Positions 17,863-28,292 of a stretch of 64,000 nt of DNA are shown piece by piece (the first letter of the stretch is position 1; each line of letters starts with the position of its first letter). The notes under the pieces are model-generated. The model saw only the letters and a program-made list of their open reading frames with translations, had not been told where the DNA came from and ran no database searches. The stretch spans positions 21,022 through 85,021 of the forward strand of contig NZ_UFQC01000027.1 in NCBI RefSeq assembly GCF_900496975.1, read 5' to 3'. The DNA comes from Achromobacter veterisilvae. GTDB taxonomy: Bacteria; Pseudomonadota; Gammaproteobacteria; Burkholderiales; Burkholderiaceae_B. The position numbers and the translations under genes were made by a program.

Positions 17863-17895
17863 AAAAACCCCCGGGGCGAAGGACCGGGGGTTTTT
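17863..17895. terminator. Rho-independent terminator after groEL (bidirectional)
   Basis: A 12-bp perfect stem (AAAAACCCCCGG / CCGGGGGTTTTT) with a nine-base loop, 56 bases after the groEL stop. Reading along the minus strand the stem ends in five Ts followed by CTTT, a textbook intrinsic terminator; it is symmetrical enough to work both ways. Confidence 0.95.
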
Positions 17896-17950
17896 CAGGA
17901 TACTGCATTCCCCGGCCGGAGCCGGGGAGGCCTTGCAAGGGAAGCGGGAC

Positions 17951-19594
<1,644 letters not shown>

Positions 19595-19628
19595 TTAGCT
19601 TCCTTCGAAAATTCGTTTGAGGCAGGGA

Positions 19629-19916
19629 TTACAGGACCACGGCGAGGATTTCGTCCTCGCGGATGACGAGCAGTTCTTCGCCATCGACCTTCACGGACTG
19701 GCCGGCGTACTTGCCGAACAGAACCTTGTCGCCAGCCTTCAGGTCGACGGGCAGGATCTTGCCGTCTTCGGTCTTCTTGCCGGGGCCGACGGCCACGACT
19801 TCACCTTGGTCAGGCTTTTCGGCGGCGCTGTCGGGAATGACGATGCCCGAGGCAGTCTTGCGCTCGTTTTCGAGGCGTTTGACGATCACGCGATCGCCCA
19901 GGGGACGCAAGGCCAT
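19629..19916 (-). CDS. groS: Co-chaperonin GroES (10 kDa)
   Basis: Heptameric lid of the GroEL chamber, 95 residues. Starts [20 protein letters not shown]; the mobile loop (about residues 20-33, [12 protein letters not shown]) that docks on GroEL is intact, as is the [13 protein letters not shown] segment. AGGAG precedes the ATG. First gene of the operon behind promoter and CIRCE. Confidence 0.99.
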   Translation of the reverse strand: MALRPLGDRVIVKRLENERKTASGIVIPDSAAEKPDQGEVVAVGPGKKTEDGKILPVDLKAGDKVLFGKYAGQSVKVDGEELLVIREDEILAVVL

Positions 19917-19976
19917 GAGGAACTCCTGTTACAAAAAAGAAGAAGAAAGGATGATCAGTTGAGCCCGGGAACGTTG

Positions 19977-20003
19977 TTAGCACTCACCGGTGTCGAGTGC
20001 TAA
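19977..20003. promoter_or_regulatory. CIRCE element (HrcA operator) of groESL
   Basis: TTAGCACTC and GAGTGCTAA, exact consensus arms, separated by nine bases. It lies immediately downstream of the -10 box and 61 bases upstream of groES, so HrcA bound here would block initiation until heat shock. Confidence 0.97.
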
Positions 20004-20030
20004 TTATAGGGATGATGTTCTAGGCTTCAA
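20003..20030 (-). promoter_or_regulatory. groESL promoter
   Basis: On the minus strand TTGAAG, 16 bases, TATAAT: a good sigma-70 promoter. The same stretch reads CTTGAAG then CCCTATAAT, close to the heat-shock sigma-32 pattern, so it may serve both forms. The -10 box touches the CIRCE arm. Confidence 0.75.
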
Positions 20031-20417
20031 GGGGGGAAGGAGGGTTGTTACATATTGGGGGTGTCGCGGGCGTCGAAGCTCGCGGAGTTTGGAACTGCCC
20101 CCAGTTTTGACGGAAATCGACTATCGAAGCCGGCTGGGTGCTCGGACACGACGTGAACCGCATAGCCGGACCGGCGGCGGTCCGAGCCTGCTTGCCGGCG
20201 GTCTGGAACACCGCAGCAGGGGCCGGAAATGTCCAGCAATTGGAAGCCCGGCACCCGCATGGATATGACGGCGTGGGGAATGGCTTTTTTTGAGGGAATT
20301 ATGTCATTTACGCCAAGGCGTGCGCCGATAAAGTGAGGCCTGTCAAACCCGTCAGCCCCACCCGGCCGCGCTTACCGCACCGCCCTCCCCATTCGGTTCA
20401 TTCCCATCGATCCCGCT
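20031..20417. other. Intergenic stretch between groESL promoter and MFS gene
   Basis: About 390 bases with no convincing ORF. A run of seven Ts occurs near 20285-20291, followed by an AT-richer segment that may hold the promoter of the MFS gene, but I cannot assign -35/-10 boxes. Short frames here have no recognisable product. Confidence 0.5.
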
Positions 20418-21644
20418 ATGCCCCTCTCCGTCTCCTCCACTAACGGCCGTCGCAACGCCCGTATCCTGGCCGTCTGTCAGGGCCTATTCGTCGCAGCCAT
20501 TTCCATCGACCTGACGCTGACGGCGCTGACCGGCCACATGCTCGCGCCCAACAGGGCGTTGTCGACCCTGCCATTCGCGTTGATAACGGTAGCGGGCGCA
20601 CTGGTCACCTGGTTCGCCTCGTTGCTGATGCAGCGCATCGGCCGGCGCAGGGGATTCGCACTGGGCGCACTGGCCGGCGCGGCGGGCGGCGGCCTATCGG
20701 TATGGGCCGTGTTTCATGCCGATTTCTGGGCGTTCTGCGCCGGCACCGCGCTGGTCGGCGTGTTCCAGGCCTTTGCCCAGTATTACCGGCTAGCGGCGGC
20801 GGACGCAGTCGAGCCCGCCGCCAAGAGCCGCGCGATCTCGGTGGTGATGGCCGGCGGCGTCATCGCCGCGATTGCCGGCCCCGCACTGGCCGCCTGGAGT
20901 CGGGATCTGTTCGCGCCGGTCACTTTCGCCGGCGCCTATCTGATGGTGACCTTGCTGGCACTGCTGTCGGCCGCGCTGCTGTGGGGCGGCTACCGCGACG
21001 CCGAAGCGCCCGCCGCGGCCGGCGAGATCCAGCCCGGCCTGCCCGCGCGGCCGCTGCGGGAGGTGGCGCGCCAGCCGGTGTTCGTCGCCGCGCTTGCCAA
21101 CAACGTGGTCGGGTCGGTTTCGATGATGTTCATCATGACCGCGGCGCCGCTGGCCGCGGTGGCATGCAGCCACAGCATCGGGGACGGCGCCAACATCATG
21201 CAATGGCACCTGGTCGGCATGTACGCGCCGGCTTTCTTTGCCGGCACGCTGATCCAGCGCTTCGGCCTGCCGCGGGTGCTGGGCGCCGGCATGCTGCTGA
21301 ACGTCGCCTGCTCGCTGATCGCGATGGCCTCGCCGTCACTGCCCGCGTTCTATGCGGCGCTGTTCTGCTTGGGGGTGGGATGGAATTTCATGTTCGTCGG
21401 CGGCACCACGCTGCTGGCGCAGTCCTACCGCCCGTCGGAGCGCGCCCGCGCGCAAGGCGCGGCCGAGATGCTGCGTTATGCCGCTACTGCGCTGGCCACG
21501 CTGGCGGCCGGACCGGCGCTGGACGCCTTCGGATGGGAAGCGCTGAACGCGGCCATGCTGCCGGTGGTGCTGGCGGCCGGCCTGATGACATGGTTGTGGG
21601 TGCGTGGGCCGGTCCAGAGGGGCGCTGTGGCCGGGCCGGGTTGA
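20418..21644 (+). CDS. Major facilitator superfamily transporter
   Basis: Secondary transporter of 408 residues with about 12 hydrophobic segments. The loop between segments 2 and 3 reads LLMQRIGRRRGFALGALAG, the MFS motif A position, and a longer hydrophilic centre (about residues 190-220) separates the two six-helix halves. Subfamily and substrate cannot be told. No operon partner: groESL diverges upstream and cyoE starts 146 bases downstream on the same strand. Confidence 0.88.
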   Translation: MPLSVSSTNGRRNARILAVCQGLFVAAISIDLTLTALTGHMLAPNRALSTLPFALITVAGALVTWFASLLMQRIGRRRGFALGALAGAAGGGLSVWAVFHADFWAFCAGTALVGVFQAFAQYYRLAAADAVEPAAKSRAISVVMAGGVIAAIAGPALAAWSRDLFAPVTFAGAYLMVTLLALLSAALLWGGYRDAEAPAAAGEIQPGLPARPLREVARQPVFVAALANNVVGSVSMMFIMTAAPLAAVACSHSIGDGANIMQWHLVGMYAPAFFAGTLIQRFGLPRVLGAGMLLNVACSLIAMASPSLPAFYAALFCLGVGWNFMFVGGTTLLAQSYRPSERARAQGAAEMLRYAATALATLAAGPALDAFGWEALNAAMLPVVLAAGLMTWLWVRGPVQRGAVAGPG

Positions 21645-21790
21645 CCCTGCGCGCCGCACGATCGCAGCGGCCGCCGGTAGATCCGGCAGGCCCAGGCGTT
21701 GGCCCACCAACGACGCGATCACGGTTATTCCTGTCATCAAGCCTGTTCGGCTGTTTCTTGTCCGCGGTCAGTTCGACCCGGCGATATTTT

Positions 21791-22645
21791 ATGTATCGAA
21801 CCTATCTCGAGTTGGTCAAGCCAGGCATTGTGGCCGGTAATCTCATATCTCTCGCCGGCGGCTACCTGCTCGCATCGCGAGGCGTCGTGGATGTAGGTCA
21901 TAGCGCACTGGTGATATCTGGCGCCGCGCTCGTGATCGGATCCGGATGCGCCGCCAACAACGTGATTGACCGTGACATCGACCGGCTCATGGAACGCACC
22001 TCCGCGCGTCCGATGGCGGCCGGGAGCATTTCGATAACGTCGGCTCTGACCTTTGCCTGTATTCTGGCTTTCGCCGGATTCTTGCTTTTGTATGCCGCGA
22101 CGCGTCGAATTGAGCCGCTGGTCCTGATGTTCATCGGATACGTTGTCTATGTAGGGGTGTACTCGCTTTTCCTGAAACGCAGATCGGTCCACGCCACGTT
22201 GGTCGGCAGCATATCGGGCGCGATCCCGCCTGTCGTGGGCTATTGCTCGGTGCGCGGAACCATCGACACGGCCGCTGTCGCGCTCTTCGTGATCTTCGGG
22301 ATATGGCAAATGCCTCACTCGTACGCCATCGCCATGTTCAGATGGAAGGACTATGAAGCGGCGTGTATCCCCGTCCTGCCCCTGGTGAAGGGGCGGCATC
22401 AAGCGAAGAAGCGCATCGTTTTGTACATTGCCGCATTTTTCGTGGCCGCGCTTTCCCTCGCGGCGCTGGGATATGTGGGAAATCTCTACATCTCAATGGT
22501 TTTGTTAAGCGGAATCTACTGGCTGAAAACAGCCGTGGACGGGTTTTCGGCTGGCGACGATGCGCGCTGGGCGCGGCGGGTGTTCGCGGTTTCCATCGCC
22601 GCGGTGGTGCTGATCAGCGTTGCGATGGCCATAGATGCGGCTTGA
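21791..22645 (+). CDS. cyoE: Protoheme IX farnesyltransferase (heme O synthase), stand-alone
   Basis: UbiA-family membrane prenyltransferase of 284 residues that adds a farnesyl group to heme b to make heme O for bo3-type oxidases. Motif NNVIDRDIDRLMERTSARP (about residues 56-74) carries the Asp-rich site, with IPPVVGY and WQMPHSYAIAMFRWKDYEA further on; the wording is closer to Escherichia CyoE than to CtaB. Seven or eight membrane segments are visible. The ATG at 21791 starts MYRTYLELVKPG as in CyoE; its Shine-Dalgarno is poor. No cyoABCD genes are adjacent, and base use looks AT-richer than its neighbours, so it may be acquired or left from a larger locus. Confidence 0.93.
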   Translation: MYRTYLELVKPGIVAGNLISLAGGYLLASRGVVDVGHSALVISGAALVIGSGCAANNVIDRDIDRLMERTSARPMAAGSISITSALTFACILAFAGFLLLYAATRRIEPLVLMFIGYVVYVGVYSLFLKRRSVHATLVGSISGAIPPVVGYCSVRGTIDTAAVALFVIFGIWQMPHSYAIAMFRWKDYEAACIPVLPLVKGRHQAKKRIVLYIAAFFVAALSLAALGYVGNLYISMVLLSGIYWLKTAVDGFSAGDDARWARRVFAVSIAAVVLISVAMAIDAA

Positions 22646-22650
22646 GGATT

Positions 22651-23598
22651 TCAGCAGTCCTGCAGATTGGGATGAATGAAATCCAGGAACGCCCTGACTC
22701 TCGCCGGCACCTTGCGCGTGGGTAGCAGGGCGACCAGGGGAACCGGCGGCAATGACCATTGCCCCAGGACCTGGGCGATCTTGTCGCCGCCGCCGGCTTT
22801 CGCGGCCTCGAACTTCATGAGTGGCCCGATTCCGATTCCCGCGCGGACCAAGGACCGAATCATGCCGGAATCATTGGCCGCCACTTTGCCCGATACCCGG
22901 ATCCGTTCCACCCGAGCCCCGGACCGCAACACCCATTCGAACTCTCCTCTGGGCGTGCCGATCAGGCATTGATGCCTGGCCAAGTCGGCCGGTGAACAGG
23001 GCACTCCGTGCTTATTGAGATAGTCCGCGGATGCGTACAGGCGCGGCGTCATCGCGCTGATGACGTGGGCAATCAGGCTGGAGCTGGGTTGCTGGCCGAA
23101 GCGCAGGGCGACGTCGCAGGTGTTGCTGATCGGGTCGACCCGCTGATTGCTTAGTTCGAAATGGCAATGAATGTCCGGATACTGGCGGTGGAAGGCGTCG
23201 ATCACCGTAGGCACGAAGACTTGGGCCAGCGAGGCGGGCAGCGATACGCTCAACCGCCCTCCGGCGCAGGCGATGCTCGTCTGCAACTGCTCGTGCGCGA
23301 CGCGCGCCTCATCGATGAGGTCCCGGCAGCGCTCGAAGTAGAGCGCGCCTGCCTCGGTCAAGCCGATTTTCCGAGTGCTGCGCTTGAGCAACTGCATTCC
23401 CAGGTCGCGTTCCAGTCCGCGCACCCGCCGCGAGAGCGTCGACGGAGGAACACCCAGCGCGGCAGCGGACAGGCCGAAGTTGCCCCGCCTCGCGACCTCG
23501 ACAAACATGGCAATGTCGTTGAGCTGTATGTTCGCGCGGGGCGCGCTGGATGACGGGCGAGCCATGCCGGGAACTGCCGCCGGGATATCTGCCTTCAT
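22651..23598 (-). CDS. LysR-family transcriptional regulator
   Basis: LysR protein of 315 residues: helix-turn-helix at about 28-85 (VEVARRGNFGLSAAALGVPPSTLSRRV) and effector domain beyond 110, closest to the CrgA/AaeR-like group. It sits 57 bases downstream of the efflux operon on the same strand, and ends five bases from the convergent cyoE stop. The plain guess is control of the RND pump, but in such loci the regulator is often divergent, so the link is inference. Confidence 0.9.
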   Translation of the reverse strand: MKADIPAAVPGMARPSSSAPRANIQLNDIAMFVEVARRGNFGLSAAALGVPPSTLSRRVRGLERDLGMQLLKRSTRKIGLTEAGALYFERCRDLIDEARVAHEQLQTSIACAGGRLSVSLPASLAQVFVPTVIDAFHRQYPDIHCHFELSNQRVDPISNTCDVALRFGQQPSSSLIAHVISAMTPRLYASADYLNKHGVPCSPADLARHQCLIGTPRGEFEWVLRSGARVERIRVSGKVAANDSGMIRSLVRAGIGIGPLMKFEAAKAGGGDKIAQVLGQWSLPPVPLVALLPTRKVPARVRAFLDFIHPNLQDC

Positions 23599-23655
23599 GC
23601 GTCACGCCCTCCATCCAGAAATGATCCGCCTCGAACCCATCCGGAAGACGGGGAA

Positions 23656-25092
23656 CTACTTGGCAACCACGCGGTCGGCGTGGGCCGACTCCCAGCCTCC
23701 GCCGAGCGCCTTGAACAGGTCCACCTGAGCATTCACGACCCCCGCTTCGCTCTCGGCAAGCTGCGCCTGCGCGTCGGCATAGGTGCGCTCGGCGTCGAGC
23801 AAGGCCAGACTGTCGGCGCGCCCCTCTCGCGCTTGCGCCCGGACGATGCGCGCCACGTTCTCGGCCTGGGTCCTGGCCGCGGCCAGGGCCCCGCGCCGGT
23901 CCAGGCTCTGGGCGTAGTTTGAGAGCGCGGTTTCGGTTTCGCTCAGGGCCTGTATCACCGTCCCGTCAAACGCTGCCAAAGCGGCCTGGGCGTCGGCCGT
24001 AGCGCCATCGATACGGGCGCGGATCGATTCCTGATTCGGGAACGACCAGGAGAGGAGCGACCCGGCCAGCCAGCGTAGCGGTCCGCTGCCGAAGAAGTCG
24101 TCAAGGCCGAACCCGGTAGAGCCGACCGACGCGCCAATCGAGACACGCGGATACAGTTCCGCTGTCGCCACGCCAATCCGGGCCGTTTCCGCCGCCAGCC
24201 TTTGCTGCGCGGCGCGCACATCCGGACGTCGGGCGAGGAGGGCCATCCCGTCTCCGACAGGGATGGGCTGCAGGATCCTGGGCGGCGTCGTGAGGGCGCC
24301 GGCTTCGGGCGGAAGGTCTTTGGGCGCACGGCCGGTGAGCAGGGAGAGTCGGAACAGCTCGGCCTGGCGTTCGGCGACGATCCTGGGAATGTCCGATTGC
24401 CGCTGATCCCGGAGTGCCGCGATACGCGCAGTGTCCAGGGAAGTCGTCAGGCCCGCGTCCTGCCTGCTGCGCGTCACGCTGACTGAGCGATTCAGCAAAT
24501 CGACGATCTGTCGCGCCACGGCCAGCCGATGCGCGGCGCTGGCGGCGCCCAGATAGGCGCGGGTCGTCGCCGCCACGGTCGATACCCGCACGGCGTCCAG
24601 CTCGGCCTGCGCCGCCTGGTAGTCGCCCCGCGAGGCTTCGATGTTCCGCCGCACGCGGCCGAAGAGGTCGACCTCGTACGCCACGGACAGGCCCGCATCG
24701 ACAACGGTATTCTCGCGATCGACGCCGGGCGAGGACTGGATGGAGGATTGCCGCTGGCGGTTCACGCTTGCGCCGATCTCGGTACCGGGCAGCCAATCGG
24801 CGGACGTTAGACGAAGTTGGGCGCGCGCGCGGGCGAGCCGGGAGATCGCCACGCGCACGTCGGTGTTCGAAGCGAGCGCCTCTTGGACCAGCCTGTCCAG
24901 CACCGGGTCCTGGTAGAGCTTCCACCAGTCGGCGGAAATGGGAACGGCGTCGGGCGCGGTCGCATCGCTTCGGGACAGGAACGGCCCTGCCGCGGAAACC
25001 GGGACCGGCGGCGCCTTGTAGTCCGGGCCGACCGCGCAGGCGCTCAAGAGCAGAGGCGCAACCCACATCGATAGGGTCTGAAATCGAATCAC
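23656..25092 (-). CDS. RND efflux outer-membrane channel lipoprotein (OprM/NodT family)
   Basis: TolC-like outer-membrane factor of 478 residues. The GTG at 25092 overlaps the pump stop (GTGA), which decides the start; an ATG at 25068 is the alternative. The lipobox LLLSAC places the lipidated Cys at residue 19, followed by AVGPDYKAPPVP, the standard OprM opening. Two repeats of coiled-coil/barrel structure are visible (for example ARARAQLRLTSADWLPGTE and AQQRLAAETARIGVATAELYPRVS). It completes a tripartite system with the two upstream genes. Confidence 0.94.
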   Translation of the reverse strand: MIRFQTLSMWVAPLLLSACAVGPDYKAPPVPVSAAGPFLSRSDATAPDAVPISADWWKLYQDPVLDRLVQEALASNTDVRVAISRLARARAQLRLTSADWLPGTEIGASVNRQRQSSIQSSPGVDRENTVVDAGLSVAYEVDLFGRVRRNIEASRGDYQAAQAELDAVRVSTVAATTRAYLGAASAAHRLAVARQIVDLLNRSVSVTRSRQDAGLTTSLDTARIAALRDQRQSDIPRIVAERQAELFRLSLLTGRAPKDLPPEAGALTTPPRILQPIPVGDGMALLARRPDVRAAQQRLAAETARIGVATAELYPRVSIGASVGSTGFGLDDFFGSGPLRWLAGSLLSWSFPNQESIRARIDGATADAQAALAAFDGTVIQALSETETALSNYAQSLDRRGALAAARTQAENVARIVRAQAREGRADSLALLDAERTYADAQAQLAESEAGVVNAQVDLFKALGGGWESAHADRVVAK

Positions 25093-28000
25093 TTGATGCT
25101 TCCTGGTTGTTCGTGCCGCGGTTGCAGCGAGCGGGCGGACAGCCGATCTCCGAGCTTGCGGCAAACGACGTAGAACGTGGGGGTATAGAGCAGGCCGAAG
25201 ACGGTGACGCCGACCATGCCGAAGAAAACGGAGGTGCCCAAGGCCTGCCTCAGCTCGGCGCCCGCGCCCGAGGCCAGAAGCATCGGCACGGCGCCAAGAA
25301 TGAAGGCGAAACTCGTCATCAGGATCGGGCGCAGGCGGGTCTGGGCGGCGCGCACCGCCGCGGCGGCCGGGCTCAGGCCGTCTTCCTCTTCCGCCTGTTT
25401 CGCGAACTCGACCACCAGGATCGCGTTCTTGGCGGCAAGGGCGATCAGCACCACGAGCCCGATCTGTGTCAGGACGTTGTTGTCCATCCCGCGGAGATTG
25501 ACGCCGACCATTGCCGCGAGCAGGCACATGGGGACGATGAGGATGATTGCCAGGGGCAAGGTGAGGCTTTCATATTGCGCCGCCAACACCAGGAAAACGA
25601 ACACCACAGCAAGCGCGAAGACGAGGCCGGCAGTGTTGCCCGCGATCTTTTGCTGGAACGCGATGCCGGTCCATTCGTAGCCGTATCCCGAGGGCAACAT
25701 CTGGTCGGCGAGCCTCTCCATCGTGGCCAGGGACCTGCCCGTGGAAGAGCCCGGCGCCGTGTCTCCATCCACCTCGACCGCAGGGAACAGGTTGTAGCGC
25801 ACGACCCGGAACGGGCCGGTTTCGTTCTTGAACGTGGCGACCGAGCCGATGGGAACCATCGCGCCGCTGTCGGACCGCGTCTTCAGATTGGCGATGTCGG
25901 ATTCGCTGTTGCGCTGGCCTTGTTCGGCCTGCGCGATCACCCGGAACGTGCGTCCCAGAAGATTGAAGTCGTTCACATAGGCCGAGCCCAGATAGACCTG
26001 CAGCGCTTCGAAGACGCGATCCGGCGGAACCCCCAGCATTTCGGCTTTGCGCCGGTCGATGTCGGCGAAGATGCGAGGGGTGGAGGTGTTGAAGAAGGAG
26101 TAGACCTGCGATAACCCATCGGTGCCGTTCGCCTTGGCCATGAGCTGATCGGAAATCGTCCCCAGCGGCTTGTACCCGTGGCCGCCGCGGTCCTGCACCA
26201 TCATCCGGTAGCCGCCCGCCGAGCCGATGCCGTCGATCAGCGGAGGGGGAATGATGAGAACCCGCGCTTGATCGATGTCCGCGACGGCTTTGCGTGCTTC
26301 ATCGAGGATGTCGCTGGCGGGGCGGGACCGCTCTTCAAATGGCTTGAGCGGGATGAAGGCGGTGGCGGTGTTCGGCGAATTCGTGTTCGACGCGGCGTCG
26401 TAGCCGGGCAGCATGATCGTGCCACGGACCCCATCGATCTTCAGCAAGCGCTTGGACACCTCTTGCACCACTGCATCGGTACGCGCCAGCGAGGCCCCAG
26501 GCGGAAGTTGAGTGATCGATATCAGATAGCTCTGGTCTTGCGAGGGAATGAAGCCGGTGGGCGTGACCCAGAAAATGCCTATGGTCGCCAGCACAAGCCC
26601 GCCGTAGCTGATCAAGACACGCTTCGGGCGCGCCACGAGCCACTGCGTCAATCGGCCATAGCGGGCGCTGAACCGGTCGAATCGTTCGTTGAACCCGTCG
26701 CCGGCAAGCTGCATGCGCCGGATGATCCGATGCCGGCTCTTCTCCTTCGTGTGCGTCCGCAGCAGCACCGCGGCCAAGGCCGGCGAGAGCGTCAACGACA
26801 AGACGAGCGAAATGACAGTGGCGCCGGAAATGGTGAGCGCAAACTGCTTGTAGAACGCCCCGGAAAGGCCGGTCAGAAAGAACGTGGGAATGAACACCGC
26901 GCAAAGCACGAGCACGATGGCCACCAGGGCCGCCGAAACCTCGTCCATCGAGACGCGAGCCGCTTCCAGCGGGCCCAGGCCCCGCGCGAGGTTTCTTTCC
27001 ACGTTTTCAACCACGACGATGGCGTCGTCCACCACGATGCCGATGGCGAGGACCAGTCCGAACAGCGACAGGCTGTTCAGGCTGTAGCCAAACATGGCCA
27101 GCAAGGCGAAGGTGCCCACCAGCGAGATGGGAATCGCCACGACGGGGATGACGGCGGCGCGCCAATTCTGCAGGAAGATGAAGATGACGAGCACGACGAG
27201 CGCCGCGGCTTCGAAAAGCGTATCCCGGACCGCTTCGGTGGACTGCGCGATGAAGCGCGTCGAGTTCCACATGATCCGGTATTCAAGCCCGGGCGGAAAC
27301 GCCTTTGCCGCCGCCTGCATCTCGCGTTCGAGGGTGATGCCCGTTTCGAGCGCGTTGGTGCCGGGCCGCTGGAAAATGGCGATCATGATCGAGGGCTTGC
27401 CCGACAGATAGGCATTCGTTCCGTAGTCGTCGGCGCCCAGCTCGACGCGAGCGACGTCGCGAACGCGAGTCTGGCGGCCGTCGGAATCCGTGCGGATGAC
27501 GATGTCGGCGAACTGCTCCGGCTCGCTCAACCGCCCCTGCGTCCGGACATTCAGTTGGAAGGCGTCGGCGCTCGGGTTGGGCGGCTGGCCCAGCGCCCCG
27601 GAGGCAACCTGCACGTTCTGGGCGCGCATGGCGGCGACGATCTCCCCGGCCGTCAGCTCAAGCGCGGCGGCGCGCCGGGGATCGATCCAGATGCGCATGG
27701 CCACTTCGCGGCTGCCGAAAATCCGGGCCTCCCCGACACCGTCGATACGGCTCAGCTTGTCGCGCACCTGGGTGAGGGCATAGTTCGAAAGATAGGCCTG
27801 ATCCAGCGAGCCATCCGGAGAAACCAGGTTGATCGCCATCAGGGCGCTGGGCGACGTCTTGCGGGTGGTGACGCCCAGCCGCTGCACCTCTTGCGGCAGG
27901 CGAGGCACGGCCGCCGCCACCCGGTTCTGTACCAGCATCTGGGCCGCATCGAGATCGGTCCCGACCTTGAACGTAATCGATATGGACACCTTTCCGTCCG

Positions 28001-28256
28001 CCGTGGACTGGCTGGACTGGTAAAGCATGTTCTCCACGCCATTGATTTCCTGCTCGATGGGAGCGGCCACGGTTTCCGCGACGGTTTCCGCCGACGCGCC
28101 GGGGTAGGTCGCGGAAACCACGACGGTGGGAGGAATGATGTCCGGGTATTGGGCAACGGGAAGTGCGAAGTAGGAGATCGCACCCACAATCGTGATGGCG
28201 ATCGCCAGCACCGCGGCGAATATCGGGCGCGTAATGAAGAAGCGCGACAGGCGCAT
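25089..28256 (-). CDS. RND multidrug efflux pump, inner-membrane transporter (HAE1, MexF/OqxB-like)
   Basis: Proton-driven exporter of 1055 residues. Twelve membrane segments in the usual 1+5 / 1+5 layout with two large periplasmic loops; the proton-relay pair DD in GIVVDDAIVVVEN (about residue 405) and the Lys in LAAKNAILVVEFAKQ (about 940) are intact. The first periplasmic stretch (EQEINGVENMLYQSSQSTAD) is closer to MexF/OqxB/BpeF than to AcrB/MexB, pointing to chloramphenicol, quinolone or trimethoprim-type substrates (inference). AAAGGA precedes the ATG. The 36-base gap from the adaptor gene supports an operon. Confidence 0.95.
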   Translation of the reverse strand: MRLSRFFITRPIFAAVLAIAITIVGAISYFALPVAQYPDIIPPTVVVSATYPGASAETVAETVAAPIEQEINGVENMLYQSSQSTADGKVSISITFKVGTDLDAAQMLVQNRVAAAVPRLPQEVQRLGVTTRKTSPSALMAINLVSPDGSLDQAYLSNYALTQVRDKLSRIDGVGEARIFGSREVAMRIWIDPRRAAALELTAGEIVAAMRAQNVQVASGALGQPPNPSADAFQLNVRTQGRLSEPEQFADIVIRTDSDGRQTRVRDVARVELGADDYGTNAYLSGKPSIMIAIFQRPGTNALETGITLEREMQAAAKAFPPGLEYRIMWNSTRFIAQSTEAVRDTLFEAAALVVLVIFIFLQNWRAAVIPVVAIPISLVGTFALLAMFGYSLNSLSLFGLVLAIGIVVDDAIVVVENVERNLARGLGPLEAARVSMDEVSAALVAIVLVLCAVFIPTFFLTGLSGAFYKQFALTISGATVISLVLSLTLSPALAAVLLRTHTKEKSRHRIIRRMQLAGDGFNERFDRFSARYGRLTQWLVARPKRVLISYGGLVLATIGIFWVTPTGFIPSQDQSYLISITQLPPGASLARTDAVVQEVSKRLLKIDGVRGTIMLPGYDAASNTNSPNTATAFIPLKPFEERSRPASDILDEARKAVADIDQARVLIIPPPLIDGIGSAGGYRMMVQDRGGHGYKPLGTISDQLMAKANGTDGLSQVYSFFNTSTPRIFADIDRRKAEMLGVPPDRVFEALQVYLGSAYVNDFNLLGRTFRVIAQAEQGQRNSESDIANLKTRSDSGAMVPIGSVATFKNETGPFRVVRYNLFPAVEVDGDTAPGSSTGRSLATMERLADQMLPSGYGYEWTGIAFQQKIAGNTAGLVFALAVVFVFLVLAAQYESLTLPLAIILIVPMCLLAAMVGVNLRGMDNNVLTQIGLVVLIALAAKNAILVVEFAKQAEEEDGLSPAAAAVRAAQTRLRPILMTSFAFILGAVPMLLASGAGAELRQALGTSVFFGMVGVTVFGLLYTPTFYVVCRKLGDRLSARSLQPRHEQPGSIK

Positions 28257-28292
28257 GAGATTTTTTCCTTTAGGGCAGCCGCCGGCGCATCG

